From Strigomonas culicis (lineage: Eukaryota > Euglenozoa > Kinetoplastea > Trypanosomatida > Trypanosomatidae), in the NCBI GenBank assembly GCA_000482145.1, contig AUXH01000407.1, forward strand, positions 1 to 17,715: a DNA stretch of 17,715 bases. The letters run 5' to 3'. Below are positions 1-9,400 of the stretch, piece by piece. Below the pieces are notes generated by a model that was given only the letters and a program-made list of their open reading frames with translations, did not search any database and was not told where the DNA came from. The position numbers were made by a program, and so were the translations under genes. Position 1 is the first letter of the stretch. Every line of letters starts with the position of its first letter.

Positions 1-65
1 AATACATTTCATTCCGCGTGAGTGTTTACATGATTGATACATCACAAACGATGGAATACATAAAA

Positions 66-338
66 CTACCCAATTGTTATTTTACTATTTTTCCGTATTA
101 AATTTACCATAAAATATTTTGCTATACAGTACCTCATGCGATGTGCGAGAAAGAGGTCCTCTATCTCCTCAAAATCCAAGGATCCCTGTCGTGGCAGGGT
201 GCAGGGGTGGGCGGGACGGATTTTCGAAAGAAAAGAAAGAATACTCTTTAAAGTACAGAAGAGGAGGACCAAGCGAATGAAACCAAATCCATCATGAAAT
301 ACCCTACACGTTCGAGAACGAATCGTTCTCTTCTCCAT
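66..338 (-). CDS. Possible small ORF (90 aa) behind a strong splice acceptor
   Basis: ATG at 338, 41 bases after a TTTGTAG acceptor with a long T-rich tract, and no ATG between. The product is basic and hydrophobic in its middle (FIRLVLLFCTLKSILSFL), with no recognised domain. Against it: composition is AT-rich, unlike the confident genes, and the acceptor lies only 80 bases past the stop of the upstream gene, leaving almost no room for that gene's 3' UTR. It may be 3' UTR that happens to be open. Confidence 0.22.
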   Translation of the reverse strand: MEKRTIRSRTCRVFHDGFGFIRLVLLFCTLKSILSFLSKIRPAHPCTLPRQGSLDFEEIEDLFLAHRMRYCIAKYFMVNLIRKNSKITIG

Positions 339-379
339 TACACTCCTTGCCTACTCCGTAATTCTATTTTCTCCGCGAG

Positions 380-445
380 CTACAAAAAAAAAAAGAAACA
401 CGACAATTATTGAAAGAAAAAAAACAAACGAAACAAAAAAAAACG
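380..445 (-). promoter_or_regulatory. Polypyrimidine tract and AG acceptor (candidate)
   Basis: On the minus strand a T-rich stretch of about 60 bases ends in twelve or so T residues and TGTAG, with the AG at 381-380. It has the form of a spliced-leader acceptor and would serve the 66-338 ORF. It could instead guide polyadenylation of the gene ending at 461. Confidence 0.4.
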
Positions 446-460
446 ATGAAACGCAGTTAT

Positions 461-3334
461 CTAAACGCTGTTGTCCATAATACTGAGGCGTCGCTCCAAC
501 GGCTCCTCATTCTTTTCCGCCCATGACTTCAGCAACGCCGTTTCCTCCTTCAGAATATTATTTTGTGTCTGTTTATCTTCGCTGCTCAACTTGCCGGAGC
601 GAAGGCTCTCATGCGCTGCGGCGATCTTAGAACGGGATTTACCCACAAGACGCCGCAGGGACCCGCGTTGCGGCGCCGGCACGTACAGTTCGCTCAACTG
701 CGTCGCAAGGCGCAGCGGGACGGTCGAGGCGGGATCCTTCGGGTCGACACTGGTGAACACAGACACATAGCTGCGGCTCTGCAAGAGATCCCGCAGCAGT
801 GGTAAGCCGCCCTCCGCGGTACCTGGCATCGACTCCTCGCACATCTGAAACTTGCTTTCTATCCCGATACAGGTCAGCACACTGACAATGCGGTCGGCCA
901 GCGGCGACTCGCTCGTGCGCGGGCAGAACTCCTCCGTGGGCACATGGCTAATGAGATCCGACATGGAGAGGTCCACCTTCTCCGTCTCCCCGGGGACCGC
1001 CGTCACGAGCGGCGCGCCCTCCTTCACCTGCATCAGTAGCCCCGTCACGACGAACGTGAGAGAGGCCCGCTCCTTTAGCAGCTTCTCGTCCTGCGGGCTG
1101 GACGCGAGCTTATTGTCCAGGCCCTCGACGAGGAGGGTCGCCGCCGTCTGGGCGGACATGAAGGCCTTGAGAAAGGCCTCGCGCGTCGCGATGAGGCGGT
1201 ACGTGACCCCGGCGAGCCGGCTGCCGTACACGGCGTCCGCGGTCTCGTTGTACGGGAGGGGCACCTGCGGCCCTTCCACCAAAAGGTCGACCATCTCGTA
1301 GGCTTTCCCACGTGGATACTTGACCTCCAGTGCGTCCGAGGAGCGCAGCTTCACAGCTGCAAAGGAGAGGTGAAATTCCGTCTGTGTGCCTGCGTCCTTC
1401 ATGCCAGACACCTTCTCCGTAATAAGATCGAGCAGACCCTGAATGGCGAACCAAGTAGGGGTTTCGAAAGGAGAGACAGAGGTGAGGGTGCTGTTGTCGA
1501 TGTTCAGCACCGCCGCCCGCCGACCGGATAAGAAAACAGTGATCAGATTACTTATTATCTTAGAGTCCACATAGGTCGAACCTTTGCGGTGCATCACCAT
1601 CTCGTGGACGTAGAACCGCTCGATCGACTCATCTTCCTTCGTGACACGCACATCGGTGCACACCTCTCCGTACAGCTTGAGCGGGTAGGTGCGCTCGTCC
1701 TCCTTCATGCCCTTCTTCTTGCCGATCATCAGCTTCTTCTCGTACAGCCCCAGCAGCGCGGGGTGGTAGAATCCTGGCCGCTCCTCCGGTCGCGACCCTC
1801 GCCAGTCCTCCGACTGCGACTCTCGCCGCGGGGGTGGCCGGGACGCCTCCGCGTCCCTCGCCTCCGCCGGCGGCACGGCCACTCGCTGCGCAGCCGGGGC
1901 AGCCGCGTGCACCGCCGCCGGCTCCTTCGTGGGGACGGCGACCGTGGGCGCTTGCGTCTCGCCCGCCTCTCCACCGCGGACGCCTTCCGTCACCGTGTTA
2001 AAGAAGCGCCGCTCGGCAGCGCCCCTCTGCAGGTCCATCGCCTGTCGGTGCCGCTCGGCCGCAATGCGCTCCTCGGTGACGCTCTCTCGCACGATTTGCT
2101 CGTTCTTCGCGCGGATGTATTCGGCGGTGCGCTGCTGCGCAAGGCGCTCCTCTTCCATCTTCTTTCGCGCTGCCTCCTCCTCCTCGCTGAATTGAGGCTT
2201 GAAGCGCGAGTTGTGCGCGAGAATGCTGTTGCCCCTTATGCGCCCATTGCCTGCGGTGGCGTTGCCCATATCGGGGGCTGGCCCACCCGCCGCGTGCTCC
2301 GGCGCCACGCTGCCACGCAGCACCCGCGGCACAGCGGGCATTTCCTCGCTCAGCTGGGTCGGCACGACATCGGTGTGCAGCGCCTCCCTGCCACCCGACG
2401 GTCGCTGCAGGATGCTGCCCATCTGCGAGGAGGACCCTTTGCGCAGGTTGGGGAGTGCGCCGGTGCTTTTCTGGCGCTTAAAGCTCGCAGCCGGCTGAAT
2501 TGCATTGGATGCGCGACCAATCGACGGGGCTTGCACGCAAGGGAGGGAGCTGTCCATCGGAGGCGGAGGATCCATGTGCGTCGGCTTGTAATTAACGGGA
2601 GACTCGTTGCCGGCTGCAGGTGGCTGTGGAAAGTGCTTCAACATCTGAGGCATCAGCTCGCGGGGAATGAAGAAGGGAAAGGGCGGGATGAGCAGCGGCT
2701 GGCCGTCGTGTAGCGCGAGCACCGGGAGCACGGGGAGCTGCAGCAGCCGCTGCGCCTGCTCCGGGGGCATTGGGCAGCTTGGCGCCGCGTTCGCGAGGGG
2801 CGCCAGCTGCAACGGCGCGGTGCGCAGGGTGCCACGCGAAATAAACGAGGAGCGGGTGGGTCTCATCGTCTGGCTGCGGTTGCGCGTAAAGTCCTTCATA
2901 CTCTTTAGGTGCTGCTCCTGCGAGCCTGAGTCCCGCTTAGGCCGTCGCCGATCGGCTAGAGGATCAAGCTCCTTATCGGCATCGGTGGGCTCGGAGGACG
3001 ACTTGCGCATGTGCAACACGGAGAAAAACGAGGATTTTCTCCTGTCCTTTCCCGCATTCTCCCCCTTTGTGGTTTTATCCTCTTCCTTCTTCACCTCATC
3101 CTTACCCTTGTCCTTGCCCTTGTCCTTCTCCTCCTTCCCCTTCTCCTTTTCCTTACCCTTGTCCTTTTCCTCCTTCCCCTTCTCCTTTTCCTTACCCTTG
3201 TCCTCCTCCTTGTCCTTCTCCTCCTTTCCCTTCTCCTTTTCCTTACCCTTGTCCTCCTCCTTGTCCTTCTCCTCCTTTTCCTTCTCCTTTTCCTTGTCCT
3301 TATCGGGCTTTTCTTCTTTAATGTGACGGGTCAT
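461..3334 (-). CDS. Divergent member of the pseudo-kinesin-like family with Lys/Glu-repeat N-terminus (957 aa)
   Basis: No named family recognised. The open frame extends to 3409, but the codon there is GTG. The first ATG is at 3334, seven bases after a polypyrimidine-AG site, so I start there. Residues 6-90 are a Lys/Glu repeat. Residues 90-370 are disordered and rich in Ser and Pro, with basophilic sites such as RRKSS and KRQKS. Residues 378-445 are a charged, heptad-like probable coiled coil rich in Glu, Arg and Ala. Residues 545-957 are globular and align in order with the paralogues at 6414, 12070 and 16013. The position equivalent to the kinesin P-loop (about residue 604) reads SGRRAAVLNIDNS and has lost every nucleotide-binding residue. 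The terminal signature is reduced to PQRGSLRRLV, and the P-x4-P-K-x-Y tail of the other copies is missing. It is the most divergent copy and the last in the array. A structural, non-catalytic role is inferred. Gene certain, kinship likely. Confidence 0.88.
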   Translation of the reverse strand: MTRHIKEEKPDKDKEKEKEKEEKDKEEDKGKEKEKGKEEKDKEEDKGKEKEKGKEEKDKGKEKEKGKEEKDKGKDKGKDEVKKEEDKTTKGENAGKDRRKSSFFSVLHMRKSSSEPTDADKELDPLADRRRPKRDSGSQEQHLKSMKDFTRNRSQTMRPTRSSFISRGTLRTAPLQLAPLANAAPSCPMPPEQAQRLLQLPVLPVLALHDGQPLLIPPFPFFIPRELMPQMLKHFPQPPAAGNESPVNYKPTHMDPPPPMDSSLPCVQAPSIGRASNAIQPAASFKRQKSTGALPNLRKGSSSQMGSILQRPSGGREALHTDVVPTQLSEEMPAVPRVLRGSVAPEHAAGGPAPDMGNATAGNGRIRGNSILAHNSRFKPQFSEEEEAARKKMEEERLAQQRTAEYIRAKNEQIVRESVTEERIAAERHRQAMDLQRGAAERRFFNTVTEGVRGGEAGETQAPTVAVPTKEPAAVHAAAPAAQRVAVPPAEARDAEASRPPPRRESQSEDWRGSRPEERPGFYHPALLGLYEKKLMIGKKKGMKEDERTYPLKLYGEVCTDVRVTKEDESIERFYVHEMVMHRKGSTYVDSKIISNLITVFLSGRRAAVLNIDNSTLTSVSPFETPTWFAIQGLLDLITEKVSGMKDAGTQTEFHLSFAAVKLRSSDALEVKYPRGKAYEMVDLLVEGPQVPLPYNETADAVYGSRLAGVTYRLIATREAFLKAFMSAQTAATLLVEGLDNKLASSPQDEKLLKERASLTFVVTGLLMQVKEGAPLVTAVPGETEKVDLSMSDLISHVPTEEFCPRTSESPLADRIVSVLTCIGIESKFQMCEESMPGTAEGGLPLLRDLLQSRSYVSVFTSVDPKDPASTVPLRLATQLSELYVPAPQRGSLRRLVGKSRSKIAAAHESLRSGKLSSEDKQTQNNILKEETALLKSWAEKNEEPLERRLSIMDNSV
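3065..3319 (-). repeat. Lys/Glu/Asp-coding tandem repeat, almost pure purine on coding strand
   Basis: Encodes about 85 residues of EEKDKEEDKGKEKEKGK-type units at the N-terminus of the 461-3334 product. Two 51-base copies (3191-3241 and 3242-3292) differ at one base. Shorter copies lacking four residues precede 3191. The coding strand is nearly all A and G over some 240 bases. Confidence 0.85.
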
Positions 3335-3341
3335 CGGTGCA

Positions 3342-3372
3342 CTAGTAACAGTAGGAAAGAGAATACGAAAAG
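3342..3372 (-). promoter_or_regulatory. Proximal candidate splice acceptor for the 461-3334 gene
   Basis: The minus strand reads a 21-base pyrimidine-rich tract (3372-3352), then ACTGTTACTAG with the AG at 3343-3342, leaving a 7-base leader before the ATG at 3334. If used, the GTG-initiated extension to 3409 would be outside the mRNA. A distal alternative lies at 3466. Confidence 0.35.
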
Positions 3373-3465
3373 GTTCTCGTTTCAAAGTTGTGTACGTTAC
3401 AGTACGCACGAGGTATTTCTATTTCTTGCTAGTATAGGTGTTCGCTTGTAGGTTGAAATGAGCAG

Positions 3466-3563
3466 CTCATCAAAAACAGCAACAAAAGGAATAATAATAA
3501 TAATAAACGTTCAACATATTAAGAAACCGGCGAGATAAACAGAGAGAGAGAGAGAGAGAGAGA
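3466..3563 (-). promoter_or_regulatory. Distal candidate splice acceptor: (TC)n tract and first AG
   Basis: A pure (AG)n run at 3541-3563 is (TC)n on the transcribed strand. The first AG after it is at 3467-3466. The resulting leader of 131 bases contains no ATG before 3334. The same arrangement, with (TC)n about 70 bases from the first AG, is seen upstream of the 6414-9908 gene. Confidence 0.45.
3541..3563. repeat. (AG)n microsatellite
   Basis: Pure AG dinucleotide run, (TC)n on the transcribed strand, upstream of the 461-3334 gene. Confidence 0.95.
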
Positions 3564-3677
3564 ATGTATACAGAAAGGCAATCTGGGTAGTTGATTTCTT
3601 GTCAATAGTTTAATCTTCGACAATATCTAGATATAATCTCAAGCGTTACTTTTATAATATTATTGTTGTTGTGTGTA

Positions 3678-3683
<6 letters not shown>

Positions 3684-3724
<41 letters not shown>
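3684..3724. repeat. (TG)n microsatellite
   Basis: About twenty TG repeats, preceded by TGT-rich sequence. It marks the left edge of the GC-richer island at 3725-4150. Confidence 0.95.
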
Positions 3725-3726
<2 letters not shown>

Positions 3727-4796
3727 AACTATGCTTGTCCGAAATGGACGTGCGCATCTTGTGCACCCTCTTCGTTCAGGAAGCAGTCCACCGTGAGTAT
3801 TGGTGCCCAAGTTGGGGACGTCCAGTCCTTGACGCTGATATCCGTATTATGGAAACCATGCGTGTGTGTGCTTCAAACTCTCGCGTTATGGTGGAACGAG
3901 GAGGTGCGGCAAACACATCAACACCTTGCGTGGCACGAAACGCCCTAGTAGTTCCACCATCGCTGCACTCCATCTAACAGGCACTATCATCTCTGGTGTA
4001 CATGTGCTCTCCATTGCAGCTGTAGACAGCGCTCCGCCTATAATATGACGACATCCTACGCGTGTACCCCACTGCGGTACAATGTCGCGCTGGCAGCAGC
4101 AGTGTGAAATGAGAAACCTGGCCCGGCGGAGCTATGAAGCTACCGGCGTACTACACACAAAAATGCTGAACAACCTTGTAGCAGAAAACAAAGCCATCTT
4201 TCGTAGATTCAAAACAAAGAGAACCATAAAAGGGAAGAAAAGCACATGAAGTGGTTGTCAATGCGTACAAGAAGAGTAGCGTTGCCATCAAGACAACACA
4301 GTCGAAGCTAAAGGGGGAAAAAGGAGTGGACTCCACAAAAATACTACTCAATCCCCAAAAAAAACGGCAAATCAATACAATGAGGAGTGTAAGATACACT
4401 CAGTTTTCTTTTTTATTATTATTGTACATAATTACCTATACATACATCAACACTGTAAAAGGAAATGTAAAGAGAAAAAAAGAAAGAGAAGAAGGTAGTA
4501 CTCCTTACTCCGTGTACAGATATGTATGATACAAAAAAAAAAAGTGAAAGGGGAAGCAACTATAACGGGGCCAGTGGCATATCAGAGCGGGATGGGGGAG
4601 GGTGGTGTGACAGCGGAAAAATACAGGAGAAAGCAAAGAAAACTTGCGAAAGGGGGTGAAAAAGAGAATAAAGATAATTCCGAAAAAATGGAATGCGAAT
4701 GTGGTGAGTTGCAAGTCCCCTCCACCCCTTCCCCTTCCCTCACACTACTTACGTATATGCACGTTAACCCATTTCATGGAACTCATCTTACCTATT

Positions 4797-5318
4797 TTAA
4801 CGAACACTGGGTAGTCGGTTCGCATCATCACCGCTCTTCTGATTACCTTCATTGCGGCGTGCCGAGTTCTGTCGGCGGAGGGAACTCTGGCGGTTGAGTG
4901 CGCTGTTCCCTTGGCCCGCAGTGGAGCCCTGGCGCTGCTGCGGCGGCGACGCAGAGCCCGGAAGCTTCTTCTGCGATGGCTTCCGCGACGGCGGTAGATG
5001 TCCAGGATCCTGCAGGTCCTCGCCATTCAGCACCGGCACATAGTACGTTTTGTAGTATTCAACGTACTGCCTGTACCAGTCCGGGTACTGCCGGCGCAGC
5101 TGACGGTAGTACTGGATCATGGGCTGCTGGTAATTGGCTGGATAGAGTGCTAGTATCTGTGGCGGGGGGAAGGGCAGAGGTTCCTCATCCGCGGGGCCCG
5201 GCTGCTCGGCGGACCCTTGTGCGCCCTGCATCGGCTGCAGGTGGTGCGGGCGCTGGTGCGCGTCCTGCGCAAGACCGTTCGTCGCGCCCTCATACCCGCT
5301 CGCTCCAGCCTGCTGCAT
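4797..5318 (-). CDS. Small Tyr/Gln/Pro-rich hypothetical protein (173 aa)
   Basis: Not recognised. It starts at an ATG with a 75-base leader that contains no upstream ATG, after a clean CTGCAG acceptor behind a 36-base polypyrimidine tract. The N-terminal 60 residues are Gln, Gly and Pro rich. Residues about 64-88 form a dense aromatic and basic segment, including QYYRQLRRQYPDWYRQY and followed by EYYKTYY, possibly an amphipathic helix. The C-terminal 60 residues are Ser, Arg and Gln rich, with repeated basophilic sites (NRQSS, RRQNS). There is no signal peptide, membrane span or cysteine cluster. It lacks the globular module of its neighbours but sits between two of them on the same strand, so it would be co-transcribed. 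GC content is high, as in the other genes. No function can be assigned. Confidence 0.75.
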   Translation of the reverse strand: MQQAGASGYEGATNGLAQDAHQRPHHLQPMQGAQGSAEQPGPADEEPLPFPPPQILALYPANYQQPMIQYYRQLRRQYPDWYRQYVEYYKTYYVPVLNGEDLQDPGHLPPSRKPSQKKLPGSASPPQQRQGSTAGQGNSALNRQSSLRRQNSARRNEGNQKSGDDANRLPSVR

Positions 5319-6413
5319 GTGTAACGGGGTAGAAGTGTGGTGGTGGTGGTGGTGGTGTTAATAGCTAGTTTTTGTGTGTGTGTGTGTTTACTCCTGCAGG
5401 GTGTAAGTGAAGCACGCAATCATAAGAAAGCGTGATACAGTGTAAATGAAATAAGTCAAGAAGAGAAAGAGAAAGAGAGGAGAGAAGAATAGAAAAACAC
5501 AACACAGTATGCCCGCAACCCACTTGGGAACAGGATGCCGGAGAGAGGCCATGGCCGCAGCAATAAGTGCACGAGGAGGTCGTGTGTGGAAATGAGTACA
5601 GGTGAAGAAGAAAAGCACTTCGCTCCTAACGCAAAGGTAACCATCACCTAGGAAAAGAGCCCTGCTCTGCTGGACGCCGAATAACTTGAAGAGTGAAAAA
5701 GAAAAAAAAACGACAAAAAAAAGAAACACTTAGGCTAGAAAGGCAAAACAAAAACACAAAAAAGTGAACACCAACATTAATAGCTTTTTATTTTTGAAAA
5801 TATATAAAGCGATAGAAATAAATAGGTTTTATACGATGAAACAACATGACTCCTCACTTGCAAAAGCAAAACTGATCCAAAAATAAAAGCAAGTGGTACA
5901 CAAAAGGTATCAGAAAAGAGAACAGCGACTGTAAAAAAAAAAAAAACCAACAATTCAAATTGGTCACTATTTGTCATAGAGTACAGACAGTGAAGAGGAA
6001 ACAGAAAAAAAAGGGGGAAAACATATGTACACCAATAAAGAAGAGTGTATATGGAATATCACCAATCCAATTAGCAAATAAGATTTTAAAAAAAGAGGAA
6101 AATAATGAAAAGAAGAGAGGGAAAAAAAAAACAGCACAAAGTCCAGCTAGTAATACATTCGAAACGCTGAATTTGGTCATGTATTTTTTTTCCTTGTTTT
6201 CTTCCGATTCGCTTATTGTTCTCATTATTATAGTCCTCTTGTATTGAAATTTTCTGCATATTACTTTTTTTAAAAACTCTCTTATTGTTCAAGGAAGACT
6301 GTTCTTCACGATCATGAACGACCGCAATGTATTTGCTGCGTACATATATGTGTATAAGTACAGGTTTGCCTAGATGTGTGAAGAACACAACTCATCTCAT
6401 ACTCCCTCTCCTT
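5319..6413. other. Intergenic region between the 6414 and 4797 genes
   Basis: AT-rich. Contains the acceptor of the 4797-5318 gene, a (TGG)n run near 5338-5356, a (GT)n run near 5374-5387 and several A-runs. The rest is likely the 3' UTR of the 6414-9908 gene. No gene seen. Confidence 0.5.
5394..5490 (-). promoter_or_regulatory. Splice acceptor for the 4797-5318 gene
   Basis: A 36-base C/T-only or nearly C/T-only tract on the minus strand (5490-5455) is followed by 60 bases without any AG and then CACCCTGCAG, with the AG at 5395-5394. The 75-base leader has no ATG and contains a (CCA)n run. It is the clearest acceptor in the window. Confidence 0.55.
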
Positions 6414-9400
6414 TTATTCCTTGGAGCCTCCGCTCTTGCGATACGTTTTGGGGTCGCGGTTCTGCGGGTCGGCGTACAGTGCCTTGTACTCGTTATAAAA
6501 GACCTCCATACTCTTCCGCCCCTTCAGGATGGATTCCTTCTCCTTGTCCGACTGCGCAGCGGCCAGTTTCTCGTCCGTCTTTTTCAGCGTCTCCTCCGCG
6601 AATGAGATGAATTTCTTGACACTGCAACTGCGAACGCTGCGGTTCGGCGAGGAGCGCAGGCGCTGGATGAGGTTGATGACCGCTGCGACGTTGGTGTCAC
6701 CTTGGTTGACATCACCGAAAAACAGCGTACAGCAGGGACCTCCCAGCGTGTACTCAAACAGCTCATGCGGCGCGTTAGGCTTCTTGTCCAAGATGTCCTG
6801 AAACACCTGGGGGTCCGTGGTGCTGGCCGCCACCAGCGAGCTTGTGTACACGTCGTTGTCGCGCACGCCCTTCAGAATGGCTGAGGCGAAGATAATCGGG
6901 TGCTCGTTCGGGCACTGTTGGAGGTACGTGGGGACCTGGTACAGCGCGCTGTTGATGGTCGACTCCAGCTGCAGCGGGGTGGGGGGCTTGATCATCGTTG
7001 TCTTGTACACCGTCGGGCCGAAGAGGGGTGAGAAAGCGACCGAGAGCTTCTTCGGCGCGTGCGCGACGTGCTTCTCCGAGTCGAGGCCCGTCAGCAGGTC
7101 CGCCAGCAGCTCGTTCCCCTTCACGAGCGTCACGCTAAGGCTCACCTCGGCGAAGGCGTACTTCTGCGAGGCGACGCTGATGAGCGAGGACACCATCCGC
7201 TTGTAGGAGAGCCACAGCGGCTGCTTGTCGAGCGTCTGCATCTCGTTCCACGAGACGGTGCCGATCACGGCCGTGTTGTTGCCGTTCTCGAACATGGACT
7301 GGATGTGGCCGACCTCCTCCGACAGGGTGCAGGTGCGCCAATCGTCCACCGCGCGGACTACAATCTCGTCCACGGTGCATTGCGGGCCGTCGACGGCGGA
7401 GATCGTCTTACCGTCGGGGCCGAGGTTGAAGGTGACGGTGCTGCCCACATGCGGGTCCGGGAGCGGGCTCACGACAAGCGCGACGTGAATGGGGTTCTCC
7501 TTCATGTGACCGGAGCTGTTGCTGCCGGTGCTCGTGCTGCGTTTGAGGGGCGGCGCGGCCGCGGCGGCCTGCGCACTGCCGCCGCCCTCCTCACCGGGGC
7601 CGACGCTGTACGGCCGCGGCGTGCAGCCCTGGGGGTTTGCCAGGAGCGCCTGGCTGTCGCTCAGCATGAGCTCGAGCTTCGCTACAAAGGCGGACTCGCT
7701 GCCCTTATCCGAAATGCGCTCGCGCTCCGCCTTCGCAAAGTTCAAGAAGCGCTCCACGTTACCGCTGCGCGGGGGTGCGATCACGAAGGCGCGCAGCGCC
7801 TCCAGCGAGGCCGCCGCCGCGCCGGCGGATGCGGCGTCCGCCGAGGGGGACAGGCAGAAGATGGCCATGGTGTGGCCTGCGCCCGCGAAGGTGCCCTTTG
7901 TGAGCTGGGAGGGCACTATGCGATCGTTGTGAATGCACTGGCAGAAGGCGTCCGGTCCCTGTGACACGTGGCTAAGGAAAATCCGAATGGAGGCCAGGAG
8001 GACGTCGTTGGCGCCGCCCTTGGGGCTGGGGTGCACCTGCTTCGTGACCGCCTCGACGCAGACGACAGGAAACTCCGCGAGCGCCTCTGCTGACGTCGCG
8101 CGCTGCACGACGGCGCGCACCTGCTCCTCGCCCTGCGCCACGCCCTTGATGGACAGAGACTTGAGGTTGAGGAAGCACTGGCTAAAGAGGGGATGCGACC
8201 CAATCTCCGGCACCTTCAGGTCCGCCGTGTTCTCCACAAAGTCGCGCGCCTCCGTCGCCGACTTGAAGCCCGCACAGTAGAGCTCCGTGTCGAAGTAGCC
8301 GTCCTGCGCCGTGTTCGCCGCCTCGAGCTGCCGCAGCGGATCGATGGCAAGGCGCGCGAAGAGGTCCAGCGCGAGCCTCTGGTCGCCCGGCCGCGCGCCG
8401 TACGCAATGAGCACCGACGTGTTGTGGCCCACCTGCATGTGCTGCAGGAGTGAGGCGTAGTTCGTCCCGCCCAAGAAGGCCGGCTCATCGCCAGCCTGGA
8501 GAACCTCCGCCACCTCCAGCTCCTTGCCGGCCACCCGCAGCGTCCTGGGGTTCGACTCGTGCGGGGCAATGGTGACCGTGCCGTTCGGCTGCGTCAAGAG
8601 CACGGAGACCGAAATGGGCTCCTTCTTGATGATGTTGCGGCTGCTGCGCACGCCCTCCAGTGTGGCGCACGGCGTGATCGCCGGCGGCACCGCCGCACTC
8701 GTGCCGTTCGCGGGCAGTGGATCACTTTCCGATCCGTTCTGCGCCACCGGCTGAGGCTGCGGGCTCTGAGGGGGCTGGCTCGGACTATCCTGTGGCGGCG
8801 CTGCCAGCTGCGGCTGCGGCGGCGGTGCAACCGGCGGCGGCGGCTGTGCGAACGGGTGGGGTGGCTGGGCGACCTGCTGCCGCTGCTGGGCGAACTGTTG
8901 CTGTTGCTGTAGCTGTCCAAACTGCTGTTGCTGCTGTGGCAACGGTTGCGGTGGCTGCGGTTGCGGCATGAAGCCGGAGCTCATCGGCGGCACACCGGCG
9001 CCGATGTTATACATGGAATTCCGGCCGTACATGCTGTTGAGACCACTACCGTACATGCTCCCCCCGACACCACTGCCGTACATGCTACCGTTGAACAAGC
9101 TGTGCTGGGAAAAGTTGTACATGGTGCCTCTCATGCCGTACATGCTGCCCGTCATACGGCTGGGGCTGTACATGCTGCCCGTCATGCTGCTGGGGCCGTA
9201 TATGCTGCCGAGACTGGCGCCGTACAGGCTACCGAAGACGGAGGCGGGGCGCGAGTACATGCTGCCAAACCTTCCCATGCCGTACATGGAACCCATGGGG
9301 TTCCCCATGGGATGACTCATGTTACCCATCCCACCCATACCATACATGGACCCCATGCCGTACAGAGATCCCCTCATTGGCCCTCCCATCTGTTGCATGG

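Larger units (their letters stand above)
1..460. other. Downstream flank of the 461-3334 gene
   Basis: AT-rich 3' flank. Holds the acceptor-like tract at 380-445 and the doubtful 66-338 ORF. Nothing else recognised. Confidence 0.5.
3410..4796. other. Intergenic region between the 4797 and 461 genes
   Basis: Presumably the 3' UTR of the 4797-5318 gene plus the acceptor region of the 461-3334 gene. It contains (AG)n, (TG)n and a GC-richer island at 3725-4150 with no long frame. The rest is A-rich with short purine runs. Confidence 0.5.

Noticed and set aside
1589..2713. Plus-strand open frame of 374 codons
   Set aside because: Shadow of the 461-3334 gene on the opposite strand, rich in Leu/Arg/His, with no acceptor signal on the plus strand.
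4151..4399. Minus-strand hydrophobic frame with a CCCCCTTTAG acceptor-like site at 4308
   Set aside because: Opens with GTG. The first ATG leaves only about 45 AT-biased codons, and nothing beyond chance supports it.
6086..6388. Minus-strand frame of 100 codons after the 6414 stop
   Set aside because: Opens with GTG, not ATG, is AT-rich, and lies in the probable 3' UTR.
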